A stretch of 64,000 nucleotides of DNA from Erythrobacter sp. SD-21. GTDB taxonomy: Bacteria > Pseudomonadota > Alphaproteobacteria > Sphingomonadales > Sphingomonadaceae. This document shows positions 53,786 to 62,626 of this stretch, piece by piece. The notes beneath the pieces were generated by a model that saw nothing but the letters and a program-made list of their open reading frames with translations, was not told the DNA's origin and searched no databases. A program made the translations under genes and the position numbers. Within the stretch, counting starts at the first letter, position 1. The number at the start of each line of letters is the position of its first letter. The stretch spans positions 1 through 64,000 of the forward strand of contig NZ_ABCG01000009.1 of NCBI RefSeq assembly GCF_000181515.1, given 5' to 3'.

Positions 53786-54957
53786 GACAGGAGATTGTCC
53801 TCGAGTGTCTTGGGCGTCACGGTGACGATGGAGCCGCGCGGTATGCCTTCCGGCAGTTTCACGCGGGCGAAGTGGGGCGAATAGCCGGTCCCGTCCGCTT
53901 CGGCGAGGACTGAGTGCGGCTTATCGACGAGCGTCCGCAGCCACTCTGCACGCAGCTTGGCCACCTCGGCGCGCAATTCGGCGGCGCGGCGCTTGATCGT
54001 GGGGCGCTCCACTTGCGGCATGCGCGCGGCGGGCGTGCCGGGGCGCGGCGAATAGGGGAAGATGTGGCCGTGGAGGATGGCGAGTTCGCGGATGATCGAG
54101 AGGTTGGAAGCGTGGTGCTCCTCCGTTTCGGTCGGGAAGCCGGCGATCAGGTCCGCGCCGACGACGAGGTCGGGACGGCAGGCCTTCAGTCGCGCAACGA
54201 GGTCGACCGCATCGGCGCGAAGATGGCGGCGCTTCATGCGCTTCAGGATCAGGTCGTGCCCGTGCTGCAGCGAGAGGTGGATGTGCGGCATCACGCGGGG
54301 CTCCCCGGCGAAAAGCTCGAATAGCTCCTCGTCGACCTCGATCCCGTCGATGGAGGACATGCGGATGCGGGTGAGGGCGGGGAAGGCGTCCAGAACCGCG
54401 CGAATGAGGGCCCCCAGTCTGAGGCTGCCGGGCAGGTCGTGACCCCATGAGGTGACATCGACGCCGGTCAAGACAACTTCTCCTGCACCGGTATCGAGAT
54501 GGCTTTCGACCTCGCGCAGCACCTCGGCGACGGTGAGTGAGCGGCTTTTCCCGCGGCCCTGAGGGATGACGCAAAAGGTGCAGGCGTGGTCGCAGCCGTT
54601 CTGCACCGCCACGAAGGCGCGGGTGTGAAGCGCCTGCACGGGCGGGGCGCTGGCGGGCACATTCCATGCGCGCGGATCGAGCTTGGCCTTGTTGGCGATG
54701 AACCCGTCGACCTCGGGCATGGCCGCGAGCTGGTCGCGCTCGATATCGGCGGCGCAACCGGTCACCAGCAAGCGAGCCTCGGGGTTTGCCTTGCGCGCCT
54801 GCCGGATGGCCTGCCGTGTCTGGCGCACCGCCTCGCTCGTCACCGCGCAGCTGTTGACGACGACGAGATTGTCCTCGCCCGCCAGCATGGCGCGAATGCG
54901 CTCGCTCTCGGAGAGATTGAGGCGGCAGCCAAGGGATACGACCTGCGGGGCGTTCAC
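53782..54957 (-). CDS. mtaB: tRNA t6A37 methylthiotransferase MtaB
   Basis: A 391-residue radical-SAM methylthiotransferase. The N-terminal MTTase domain has its three cluster cysteines in VSLGCRLNLSE, NSCAVTSEA and TGCAADIE; the radical-SAM motif is GCDHACTFCVIPQGRG, and a TRAM domain follows at the C-terminus. It adds the 2-methylthio group to t6A37 of tRNAs that read ANN codons. A GTG at 54957 is chosen since it overlaps the dapF stop (GTGA); the longer frame to 55170 lies within dapF. Confidence 0.93.
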   Translation of the reverse strand: MNAPQVVSLGCRLNLSESERIRAMLAGEDNLVVVNSCAVTSEAVRQTRQAIRQARKANPEARLLVTGCAADIERDQLAAMPEVDGFIANKAKLDPRAWNVPASAPPVQALHTRAFVAVQNGCDHACTFCVIPQGRGKSRSLTVAEVLREVESHLDTGAGEVVLTGVDVTSWGHDLPGSLRLGALIRAVLDAFPALTRIRMSSIDGIEVDEELFELFAGEPRVMPHIHLSLQHGHDLILKRMKRRHLRADAVDLVARLKACRPDLVVGADLIAGFPTETEEHHASNLSIIRELAILHGHIFPYSPRPGTPAARMPQVERPTIKRRAAELRAEVAKLRAEWLRTLVDKPHSVLAEADGTGYSPHFARVKLPEGIPRGSIVTVTPKTLEDNLLS

Positions 54958-55763
54958 GCGTAATCGTCCCACTCGAAACTGCCACGGAAAGCCTCGGTGG
55001 CAGGACCGGTCATCTGGATCGTACCGCCCGGTTCCCAGGCGATCTCCAACTCGCCGCCGGGAAGCGCCACGGTGACTGGGCTGTCGACGAGCTTGCGGCG
55101 CATGGCGCGAACCGCTGTCGCGCACGCACCGGTCCCGCAGGCGCGCGTCAGGCCCGCCCCGCGTTCCCATACGCGCAGGCGAATGCGGCTGCGGCTTTCG
55201 ATAGTGGCGACGTTGACGTTCACGCGCTCGGGGAAGAGCGGATCCTTCTCGATCTCCGGCCCGATCCGGTCGAGCGGCACGGCATTGGTATCCTCGACGA
55301 AGAAGATCACATGCGGATTGCCCACGTTTACCGCGCCGGGATTCTCCAGCATTTCCCAGCCGACCGGCATGGAGAGCGTGTCCATCGGATAGGCGAGCGG
55401 GATCGCGTCCCAGTCAAAGCGCGGCGTTCCCATGTCCACACGTGCCCCGCCGTCGGAGGGGGATGCCGAAAGCAGCCCACCGGCGGTCTCGATCCGGGCC
55501 TCTACGCCATGCAGCAGCGCCACGGCGCGCGTCGCGTTGCCGCAGGCGCCAACTTCGCTGCCGTCGTGGTTGAAGATGCGCATGCGGAAATCGGCGCTGC
55601 CGCTCGGCTCGAGCAGGATCAGCTGGTCGCAGCCGATGCCTTCGTGGCGATCGGCAATCGCGGCGGCGCGGCCCTTGTCGAGCACAGGCAAGGCAGTTTC
55701 GCGCGCGTCGAGGACGACGAAATCATTGCCGAGGCCGTGCATCTTGATGAAGGGGACGCGCAT
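54954..55763 (-). CDS. dapF: Diaminopimelate epimerase
   Basis: A 269-residue epimerase of lysine and peptidoglycan precursor synthesis, converting LL- to meso-diaminopimelate. The two catalytic cysteines are in GACGNATRAVAL and TRACGTGACATAVRA. The start MRVPFIKMHGLGNDF matches the family; an ATG at 55775 would add four residues. It is the first gene of the four-gene operon with mtaB, ftsY and ispZ. Confidence 0.96.
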   Translation of the reverse strand: MRVPFIKMHGLGNDFVVLDARETALPVLDKGRAAAIADRHEGIGCDQLILLEPSGSADFRMRIFNHDGSEVGACGNATRAVALLHGVEARIETAGGLLSASPSDGGARVDMGTPRFDWDAIPLAYPMDTLSMPVGWEMLENPGAVNVGNPHVIFFVEDTNAVPLDRIGPEIEKDPLFPERVNVNVATIESRSRIRLRVWERGAGLTRACGTGACATAVRAMRRKLVDSPVTVALPGGELEIAWEPGGTIQMTGPATEAFRGSFEWDDYA

Positions 55764-55804
55764 GGTCCCGCGCATCTAGGGTGTGGGGCGCCGAGCGTCC
55801 AGTG

Positions 55805-57502
55805 TCAGACGGCGCGCGAGCCAGCTTCGCTACCACCGGACGCGGTGTCGTCCTGCCCGTTCGCGGGGACCTCGGCGATTTCGGCGCTGCCGGCAACCGC
55901 CACCCTGCCATTCGTCGCAAGCCGTTCAAGAACCTTGGCCGCCGGTTCGGGCCGACCGTAGTGATAGCCCTGACCCTTCATTTTACCCCAGCGCTTGAGG
56001 GCGTTGAGGACATCCTCGTTCTCGATACCTTCGGCGGTGATCGGCAGCTTCAGGCCGTCGCTCATGGATACGATCGCTTCGACCAGCTTGCGGCTCTGCT
56101 CCTCGTTGGTGAGTTCGCGGATGAAGCTGCGGTCGATCTTGAGCCGGTCGAAGGGCAGGCTGCGCAATTGCGAGAGGCTGGAATAGCCCGTCCCGAAGTC
56201 GTCCAGGCTGATCTTCACGCCCTGGTTGCGCAGGCTGGTAATCATCGAGCGCACCAGTCCGATATTCTCGTGCAGGCAGGTCTCGGTGATTTCGATTTCC
56301 AGCCGGTTGGCGGGGAAGCGCTGCCGGACGAGCAGCTTGAGGATTTTCTGCGCGAACCACGGATCTCGCATCTGGACCGGCGAGATATTGACTGAGAGCG
56401 TGAGCTTGGGGTCCCATTCGCGGGCGTCCATGAAGGCTTGCTCGATCAGCATTTCGGACAGTTCGGCGATGACGCCGATCTCTTCGGCCACGGGAATGAA
56501 GATTTCCGGACCGAGCATGCCCATCTCGGGAGAATCCCAACGCGCGAGCATTTCGAACCCGATCAGTTCGCCGGTATCGAGATCGATCTGCTGTTCGTAG
56601 TAGGGTAGGAATTCACCCTTCTGGATGCCGCGGCGGATGCCGGCTTCCAGCTCGTTGCGGAAGCGCAGCTCGTTCTCCATCGGCGGTTCGAACCAGTAGA
56701 AGCGGTTCTTCCCCTTCTTCTTAGCGTGATACATGGCGATATCCGCCTTGTGCATCAGATCCTGTGCGGGCGACTGGTTGGTGTCCGCGCCGACATGGAC
56801 CGAACTGGCGATGCCGATGGAAATCGTGATGTCGACTGCGATGTCGTTGTGAACGACCGGGCGGGCCACCTGTTCGACCAGGCGCGTGGCAAGCATGTCG
56901 ACCCGTTCGGGACGATCAAGATCGTAGCGCAGGACACAGACGAACTCGTCCCCGCCCAAACGGGCCAGCGAGGCACCTTCGGGCAAAATGTGGCGGAACC
57001 GCTCTGCCGTCGTGCGCAGCACGGCATCGCCCACGGCATGGCCGTTGAGATCGTTGACCTGCTTGAAATTGTCGAGGTCGATGGCAATCGCGGCGAGCGC
57101 GCGGTTCTTGCCCGCGCCCTTGGCCAGCATCGCTTCGAGCTCGGCGGCAAGGCTGCGGCGGTTGAGGCAACCGGTGAGGTCGTCGTAATCGGCGAGGCGG
57201 CGGGCCTCGCGTTCCGAACGGCGGTGTGCTTCGATCTCGCCGGTCAGCCCCTTGTAGCGGTGCCAGCCCAGCATGATCAGCGCGATATTGAGGAGCAGCG
57301 CGTTGGTGAGCACTACGTCGGGCGGCGATCCGCCGTGGCTGATGGATGCAACGATGCCCGGTAGCACCATGCCCGCCGTCGCAACGAAGAGTACGATCGC
57401 GGCAAAGGCGATTCCCAGCGTCACGAGGTCGCGGCCACCACGCGCCGCGCGCGTCCTCGGCTCGCGGACGGCTGGTTTCGGGTCGGGCACTGGCTCTTGC
57501 AA
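55805..57502 (-). CDS. GGDEF-EAL c-di-GMP regulatory protein
   Basis: A 565-residue protein with two N-terminal membrane helices (about 27-55 and 65-80) and no extra sensor domain. The diguanylate cyclase domain has an intact active site (ARLGGDEFVCVL) but no RxxD inhibitory site five residues before it. The phosphodiesterase domain has EML in place of EAL, NISPVQM, TETCLHEN, SLDDFGTGYSSL, LKIDRSFI and TAEGIEN, so its metal and catalytic residues look complete. Both activities are possible. A TTG start at 57502 with CAGGGAT upstream fits; no in-frame ATG lies near. It is divergent from the EVE gene. Confidence 0.92.
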   Translation of the reverse strand: MQEPVPDPKPAVREPRTRAARGGRDLVTLGIAFAAIVLFVATAGMVLPGIVASISHGGSPPDVVLTNALLLNIALIMLGWHRYKGLTGEIEAHRRSEREARRLADYDDLTGCLNRRSLAAELEAMLAKGAGKNRALAAIAIDLDNFKQVNDLNGHAVGDAVLRTTAERFRHILPEGASLARLGGDEFVCVLRYDLDRPERVDMLATRLVEQVARPVVHNDIAVDITISIGIASSVHVGADTNQSPAQDLMHKADIAMYHAKKKGKNRFYWFEPPMENELRFRNELEAGIRRGIQKGEFLPYYEQQIDLDTGELIGFEMLARWDSPEMGMLGPEIFIPVAEEIGVIAELSEMLIEQAFMDAREWDPKLTLSVNISPVQMRDPWFAQKILKLLVRQRFPANRLEIEITETCLHENIGLVRSMITSLRNQGVKISLDDFGTGYSSLSQLRSLPFDRLKIDRSFIRELTNEEQSRKLVEAIVSMSDGLKLPITAEGIENEDVLNALKRWGKMKGQGYHYGRPEPAAKVLERLATNGRVAVAGSAEIAEVPANGQDDTASGGSEAGSRAV

Positions 57503-57661
57503 CGAAGATATCCCTGCGGCTGGACAATCGCATGGGGAATAGCGCGCACAAGGCTAAAAACAGGTTAATATTGCCCGGGCCGGGGCGCTCTCTGGCCAGC
57601 GAGCGATCACCCCGCTAGGCAAAGCCGATCAAAGACCCATCACCTGAGGAGAATGTCCCGC

Positions 57662-58072
57662 ATGGCCCGTTACTGGCTGGTGAAATCCGAACCCTTCAAA
57701 TACAGCTGGGACGATCTCGTCGCGGAAGAGGAAGGCACGTGGGACGGGGTGCGCAACCACCGCGCTAAGAACAATCTCGCCGCAATGGAAGTGGGCGACC
57801 AGGCGTTCTTCTACCATTCGCGTGAGGGCCTCGAGATCGTCGGCATCTGCGAAGTCAGCGTGGCCGGAATCACCGATCCGACCGATCCCGAAGGCAAGTG
57901 GGCCGCGGTGAAGGTCGTGCCGAAGACTAAGCTTCCGTCACCCGTGACACTCAAGCAGATCAAGGCTGAGCCGCAGCTCGCCGATTGCGAGCTGGTCAAG
58001 CTCTCGCGCCTGTCGGTGGCCGAAATCAAGCCCGAAGAATGGTCGATCATCCTCGAAATGGCCGGTATCTGA
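57662..58072 (+). CDS. EVE domain-containing protein
   Basis: A 136-residue EVE-domain (PUA-like) protein of the thymocyte nuclear protein 1 type: ARYWLVKSEPFKYSWDDLV, GVRNHRAKNNLAAM, VGDQAFFYHS and the ending LKIKPEEW-like IKPEEWSIIL. Such proteins are thought to bind modified bases in nucleic acids. The ATG at 57662 is preferred (GAGGAG ten bases upstream, homologues begin MAxYWLVKSEP); an ATG at 57653 is too close to that site. The gene lies alone between GGDEF-EAL and csbD-like genes. Confidence 0.92.
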   Translation: MARYWLVKSEPFKYSWDDLVAEEEGTWDGVRNHRAKNNLAAMEVGDQAFFYHSREGLEIVGICEVSVAGITDPTDPEGKWAAVKVVPKTKLPSPVTLKQIKAEPQLADCELVKLSRLSVAEIKPEEWSIILEMAGI

Positions 58073-58111
58073 GCCCCGTCGCGCGCAGCTACCGGCTGGT
58101 CGCACCCAAGC

Positions 58112-58137
58112 GGAACCGGAGTCGCGATCGCGCCGTT
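58112..58137 (+). promoter_or_regulatory. EcfG-type general stress promoter
   Basis: GGAAC (58112-58116), 17 bases, then CGTT (58134-58137): an exact match to the alphaproteobacterial EcfG consensus. It lies 53 bases before the start of the CsbD-like gene, itself a stress-protein family. Confidence 0.8.
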
Positions 58138-58190
58138 ATCTCTCTGTAAGCGCGCCGTTTTTGGCGCAACCAGACAGAAGGAGAGGCCCG

Positions 58191-58361
58191 ATGGGCGAAC
58201 TGACAGAAAAGATCAAAGGCAACACCAACGAAGCGATCGGCGATGTGAAGCAGCAGTCGGGCGATCCCGAAACCCGCGCCGAAGGCCGCCAGCAGGAACA
58301 GAAGGGCGAAGCCCAGCAGTTCAAGGGCGAAGTCGAAGGCAAATTCGGTAACGACATCTGA
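58191..58361 (+). CDS. CsbD family stress protein
   Basis: A 56-residue hydrophilic protein of the CsbD family: GELTEKIKGNTNEAIGDVKQ and repeated KG/Q-E segments (GRQQEQKGEAQQFKGEVEGKFG). The family is induced in general stress in many bacteria, and the function is unknown. AAGGAGAGG precedes the start at 58191. The EcfG-type promoter upstream places it in the general stress regulon. A terminator follows. Confidence 0.93.
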   Translation: MGELTEKIKGNTNEAIGDVKQQSGDPETRAEGRQQEQKGEAQQFKGEVEGKFGNDI

Positions 58362-58392
58362 CGCAAACGCGTCACGCTGAGTTTCAGCGAGG

Positions 58393-58425
58393 AAGGGCCG
58401 TTTCCTTAATGGGAGGCGGCCCTTT
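58393..58425 (+). terminator. Terminator after the CsbD gene
   Basis: AAGGGCCG (58393-58400) pairs with CGGCCCTT (58417-58424), followed by TTC and, further on, a run of eight T. Located between convergent genes, it may work in both directions. Confidence 0.7.
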
Positions 58426-58433
58426 CGCATGGG

Positions 58434-60104
58434 TTATTTTTTTCTCAGGCCCGAGACGGTCGCGCCGCTGGCGGCGAGCTGTTCGATCTCGATGTGGCAG
58501 TGGATGAGGCGCAGGCCGCTGCGTCCCTCGGCAGAGACGAGCGCCTCCTTGAATTCCTGCGTCGTCGTTGCAGTGGCCGACCAGCCGCCGAAGGCTGCGG
58601 CGAGAGCAGCGAAATCGGGATTGGCGAGGCGAGTGCCGCTGATCCGCTCTTCGCCCGGAAACTCGCGTTCCTGGTGCATTCGGATCGTGCCATAGGCAGA
58701 GTTGTCGACCACGATGACGATCAGGTTCGCGCCATGCTGGACGGCGGTCGCCAGTTCCTGCCCATTCATGAGGAAATCGCCATCGCCCGCCACGGCGACC
58801 ACGGTGCGGTCCATGTGGCGCAGCGCGGCGGCCACGGCGGCTGGAACCCCGTAACCCATTGCGCCGCAGGTCGGGGCGAGCTGCGTTGGATAGCCTTCGT
58901 AGCGCCAGTAACGATGCCACCAGCCCGCAAAATTACCAGCGCCGTTGCAGATGATGGTGTCGGCGGGAAACGTGTCGCGCATGAACTGGACGCACTGACC
59001 CATGTCGAGCGCGAAATCGGGCGCGGGATGCGCGGTCGCCCAGGCCTGCCATTCAGCATGCGCCTCGGCCCCCGCTTCGAAATCGAGCACCTCGCCTTCG
59101 TCCCACAGCGCCGCGCTTTCGGCGAATTCGTCCATCTCGGCGCAGATCGCCAGATCGGCCGGATAAACGCTGTTGAGTTCGTTCGGGTCAGGATGGATGT
59201 GCACCAGCTTGCGGTCTCCATCGACCAGCGGCGGGACGGTGTAGCCGTCGGTCGTCGCCTCGCCCAGCCGCGCGCCCACGGCGAGAATGAGGTCGGCGTT
59301 CTTCACCCGCTCGACCAGCTTGGGATTGGGCCCGTAGCCAAGGTTACCGGCGTAAACGCGGCTCGAAGGCGAGAGCGCGTCCTGCCGCCGGAAGGCGGTC
59401 GCAACGGGGATGCCGAGCCGTTCGGCGAAGAGCTGGAAGTATTCGCGCGCTTTAGCGTTCCATCCCGCACCGCCGATAACCGCTATGGGCGAGGCGGCGT
59501 CGGCAAGCAGCGCCATCATCGCCTGCATCGCGTCGGGGCAGGGGGCCTGCGCCGGACGCTCCACGCGGGGGCGCGGCTTTGCTCCGGTGTCGCGGCTCAG
59601 CATGTCTTCGGGCAGGGCCAAAACGACGGGGCCCGGGCGGCCGGAAATGGCGGTGGCATAGGCGCGGGCGACGTATTCGGGGATGCGATCCGCCGAATCG
59701 ATCCGCGCCGCCCATTTGGCGATCGGGCCGAAGAAGGCTGCGAAATCGACCTCCTGGAAGCCTTCGCGGTCACGCATCTCGCTGTCCACATCGCCTACGA
59801 AGAGGATCATCGGCTGCGAATCCTGCATCGCGACATGGACGCCGATGCTGGCGTTGGTCGCGCCCGGGCCGCGGGTGACGAAGGCGACACCCGGCCGCTG
59901 CGTCATCGCGCCATCGGCGCAGGCCATCATCGCGACTCCGCCTTCCTGGCGGCAGGTGACGAGGTCGATGGCGTCCTGCTGGCCCAGTGCGTCGAGCACC
60001 TGGAGGAAGCTTTCGCCGGGAACGGTAAAGATCCGCTCGCACCCCTGTTCGATCAGGCAGTTAACGAGCAGCTTGGCGGCGGCGGGAGTGGGGCGTGTGG
60101 TCAT
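58434..60104 (-). CDS. Thiamine diphosphate-dependent enzyme (acetolactate synthase-like)
   Basis: A 556-residue ThDP enzyme of the pyruvate oxidase/decarboxylase fold. The N-terminal Pyr domain has GCERIFTVPGESFL and the catalytic Glu in CRQEGGVAMM; the central domain is degenerate for FAD; the PP domain carries VAGDGDFLMNGQELATAV with DNSAYGTI as Mg-ThDP motif. Acetolactate synthase large subunits are close relatives, but no small subunit lies nearby, and substrate specificity cannot be read. The start at 60104 has GAGG upstream; longer frame to 60350 has no similarity. Confidence 0.83.
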   Translation of the reverse strand: MTTRPTPAAAKLLVNCLIEQGCERIFTVPGESFLQVLDALGQQDAIDLVTCRQEGGVAMMACADGAMTQRPGVAFVTRGPGATNASIGVHVAMQDSQPMILFVGDVDSEMRDREGFQEVDFAAFFGPIAKWAARIDSADRIPEYVARAYATAISGRPGPVVLALPEDMLSRDTGAKPRPRVERPAQAPCPDAMQAMMALLADAASPIAVIGGAGWNAKAREYFQLFAERLGIPVATAFRRQDALSPSSRVYAGNLGYGPNPKLVERVKNADLILAVGARLGEATTDGYTVPPLVDGDRKLVHIHPDPNELNSVYPADLAICAEMDEFAESAALWDEGEVLDFEAGAEAHAEWQAWATAHPAPDFALDMGQCVQFMRDTFPADTIICNGAGNFAGWWHRYWRYEGYPTQLAPTCGAMGYGVPAAVAAALRHMDRTVVAVAGDGDFLMNGQELATAVQHGANLIVIVVDNSAYGTIRMHQEREFPGEERISGTRLANPDFAALAAAFGGWSATATTTQEFKEALVSAEGRSGLRLIHCHIEIEQLAASGATVSGLRKK

Positions 60105-60229
60105 GGCCTCGGCGGTTAGCGGCGCGCGAGGCCGGGCGCAATCCGGGCCACACGAGTTCCCACTTATCCCCACGATAGAGAGGGGTTGTCCCGAACTGGG
60201 GCAGGGCTGATTTGCGCGGAAACCGATAG

Positions 60230-60244
60230 TTAAAAAAGCGTTAA
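60230..60244. promoter_or_regulatory. CtrA binding box
   Basis: TTAA (60230-60233), seven bases, TTAA (60241-60244): an exact match to the CtrA consensus. It is ten bases before the start of the 64-codon gene at 60255 and 126 bases before the divergent ThDP enzyme gene. Confidence 0.6.
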
Positions 60245-60254
60245 GCCTCACATC

Positions 60255-60449
60255 ATGAGACGCGCACTTGTCCTCTCCAACGAAGCCGCCCGCCACTGGA
60301 TGCGGGCCAGCTTGCCGACCCGCCGCCGCATGTTCGCGGATACGCCGCAAGGCGCGCTGGTTGACTGGAAGTTGACAGCAAACGACGTGCGCGGCGTGGC
60401 AACGACTTATTTTGCGACCGTCGCCGCGGTTCTGGCCTTTATCATCTGA
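60255..60449 (+). CDS. Small hypothetical protein with C-terminal membrane helix
   Basis: No family recognised. The 64-residue product has a basic N-terminal part (MRRALVLSNEAARHWMRASL, PTRRRMF) and ends with a hydrophobic stretch (VATTYFATVAAVLAFII) that could be a tail anchor. There is no clear ribosome-binding site, so a leaderless or weakly translated transcript is possible. An exact CtrA box lies just upstream. A short perfect hairpin (AGGGCT-AAA-AGCCCT at 60459-60473) follows the stop codon. Coding status is probable, not proven. Confidence 0.55.
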   Translation: MRRALVLSNEAARHWMRASLPTRRRMFADTPQGALVDWKLTANDVRGVATTYFATVAAVLAFII

Positions 60450-60471
60450 TCGCAGACAAGGGCTAAAAGCC

Positions 60472-61812
60472 CTACTCCAGGTGCATTCCGGAAGCGCGCT
60501 CGGCTTCGAGCAGGCGCTTGCCTAGCCATGCCGACACGAGGCACATGGCCGCGCTGATCAGGACCTGTTCCACAATAGGTACTCCGGCCGCGCTCATCGC
60601 CATGGCGAGGAGCGAGCCGGCCACCATCGCGCCCGAATTGACGATATTATTTGCCGCAATCGTGCGCGAGGCCTTGTCGGGCGCTACGCGGGTGGTGAGG
60701 AAGGCGTAGAGCGGCACGACGAACATGCCGCCCGCCACCGCGATACCCAAAAGACACAGCAGGATCACCGAGGCCATCGGCCAGGCGAGGAAACCAGCGA
60801 CGTCGAGCAGCTGGTCTGGCTTGTCCGCCTGCCACAGTTTGCACACGGCATAGAAGGCGACCACGAAGGCGCCCATCGCGATCACCGATTGCGGGGCGTA
60901 GCGCGCCGAGACCTTGCCCTTCAGCAGCGCGCCTACCGCGACCGAGCCGATCGCGACCCCGACCGAGAAGACCACGAGGAAAATGCTGGCCACCTCCTTG
61001 CTCGCCATGATTACGTTTTTGGCGAGCGGCGGGAACTGGATGAACAGCACTGCGCCGATGGTCCAGAAAAAGCTGATGGCGAGGATGGCGTAGAAGACTT
61101 CGGCCTGGTGCATCGTGTCGCGCACCAGCTTCACCGAGGCGCGCAGGATATGCCAATCGAGCTTTTCCACCGCGCCCTGCGGTGGGGCGTCGGGCACTTG
61201 CCGGGAGACAAGAAAGCCCACGATGGACGTCAGGATGATACCAACGGCAGCCACCTCGACCGGGATCCAGCCGGCAAGGATAGTGCCAGCGAGAATGGCG
61301 ATATAGGTGCCCGCCTCGACGAGTCCGGTGCCCGCGAGCACTTCCTCCTTGCGCAAATGCTGTGGCAGGATCGCGTATTTGATGGGGCCGAGAAAGGTCG
61401 ACTGGATGCCTGTCATGAACAGCGCCAGCAGCATTAGGAGAACCGGTACGCTGGTTTCGATGCCCAGTAGAGTCACCGGCATTTCGTACCCCCGCCATGC
61501 GAGGAAGAGACCGCTCGCCCCGATCAGCATGAGCAGGATCTCGAAGGCTTTAACACGTCGAATGATCGCTGCCTTGTCGCGCATGTCGGCCAGTTGGCCC
61601 GCCAGCGCCGAGAGGACGAAGAAAGGCAGGATGAACAAGCCCGATGCCACGGCGGAGAATATCCCCTCCGCCTCTTCCGAATTGTAGATCTGGTAGACGA
61701 CGAACAGGACCATCGCGGTCTTGTAGAGATTGTCGTTGAAGGCATTGAAAAGCTGCGTGACGAAAAGCGGCAGGAACCGCCGCGTGCGCAGGAGATGCGT
61801 ACTTGTGAACAT
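60472..61812 (-). CDS. LplT-like MFS transporter
   Basis: A 446-residue MFS permease whose N-terminus, RRFLPLFVTQLFNAFNDNLYKT, is typical of the lysophospholipid transporter LplT and of the MFS part of bifunctional Aas proteins. About twelve membrane segments are seen; LAGQLADMRDKAAIIRR is the cytoplasmic 2-3 loop. The acyltransferase and acyl-ACP synthetase parts of Aas are absent. It may flip lysophospholipids for re-acylation. The ATG at 61812, after GGGGGG, is chosen over a frame to 61875. It is divergent from pgsA, another phospholipid gene. Confidence 0.82.
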   Translation of the reverse strand: MFTSTHLLRTRRFLPLFVTQLFNAFNDNLYKTAMVLFVVYQIYNSEEAEGIFSAVASGLFILPFFVLSALAGQLADMRDKAAIIRRVKAFEILLMLIGASGLFLAWRGYEMPVTLLGIETSVPVLLMLLALFMTGIQSTFLGPIKYAILPQHLRKEEVLAGTGLVEAGTYIAILAGTILAGWIPVEVAAVGIILTSIVGFLVSRQVPDAPPQGAVEKLDWHILRASVKLVRDTMHQAEVFYAILAISFFWTIGAVLFIQFPPLAKNVIMASKEVASIFLVVFSVGVAIGSVAVGALLKGKVSARYAPQSVIAMGAFVVAFYAVCKLWQADKPDQLLDVAGFLAWPMASVILLCLLGIAVAGGMFVVPLYAFLTTRVAPDKASRTIAANNIVNSGAMVAGSLLAMAMSAAGVPIVEQVLISAAMCLVSAWLGKRLLEAERASGMHLE

Positions 61813-61928
61813 GACCCCCCGGGAGGAAACCTTCCGTATAGGAACCCTTGGTAGAGACATCGCGGCGGCGGACAACCCCGCTTGATATCTTTTGCGGCAG
61901 GGCGAATGCCGTTAGGGGAGCATTCCAG

Positions 61929-62522
61929 ATGCTGAATTTGCCCAACATCCTGACCCTGTCGCGCATCGTCGCGATACCGCTCCTAGCCTTCCTGCTGTGG
62001 TGGCCGGGCTGGGAGGCGGGCTATCTGATGGCGTTCGGTCTCTACTCGTTGATGGGTATTACCGACTATTTCGACGGCTACCTTGCGCGCACGAGCGGGG
62101 CCGTCTCGAAGCTCGGCATCTTCCTCGATCCCATCGCCGACAAGATCATGGTGGCGGCGGTTATTCTGGTACTCGCGGCACAGGGCGTGCTGACGGGGCC
62201 CTATGTGGGGGATGCCCATGTCATCGCAGGGCTCATCATCCTCGTGCGCGAAATCGCCGTTTCGGGCCTGCGCGAATTCCTCGGCGGCCTGCAGGTCTCG
62301 GTACCGGTCAGCCGGCTCGCGAAATGGAAGACGACCTTCCAGCTGCTCGCGCTCGGATCGCTGATCCTGGGGCAGGGCCTGCCGGACTGGCACGTGATGC
62401 TTGGCCCGATCGAGGCCAATGTCCCGCACACCGTCGGCCTCGTCACCCTATGGGCGGCCGCTGTGATGACGGTGATTACCGGGTGGGACTATCTGCGCGT
62501 GGGTCTCAAACACATGGATTGA
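61929..62522 (+). CDS. pgsA: CDP-diacylglycerol-glycerol-3-phosphate 3-phosphatidyltransferase
   Basis: A 197-residue membrane enzyme that makes phosphatidylglycerol phosphate. The CDP-alcohol phosphotransferase signature DYFDGYLARTSGA followed by LGIFLDPIADK is complete (residues about 44-69). Its first residues, MLNLPNILTLSRI, are the standard family start; the frame open from 61848 is longer without similarity. It uses CDP-diacylglycerol from CdsA. Confidence 0.95.
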   Translation: MLNLPNILTLSRIVAIPLLAFLLWWPGWEAGYLMAFGLYSLMGITDYFDGYLARTSGAVSKLGIFLDPIADKIMVAAVILVLAAQGVLTGPYVGDAHVIAGLIILVREIAVSGLREFLGGLQVSVPVSRLAKWKTTFQLLALGSLILGQGLPDWHVMLGPIEANVPHTVGLVTLWAAAVMTVITGWDYLRVGLKHMD

Positions 62523-62626
62523 GGCGCTCACCGCCGCATTAATGCGACGAAACGGTGTGCCGGATAGATGCAACGCCCGTTGCATGGTGAACTTTTTCTC
62601 AACCGTTCTCGTTCATACCATACGAT

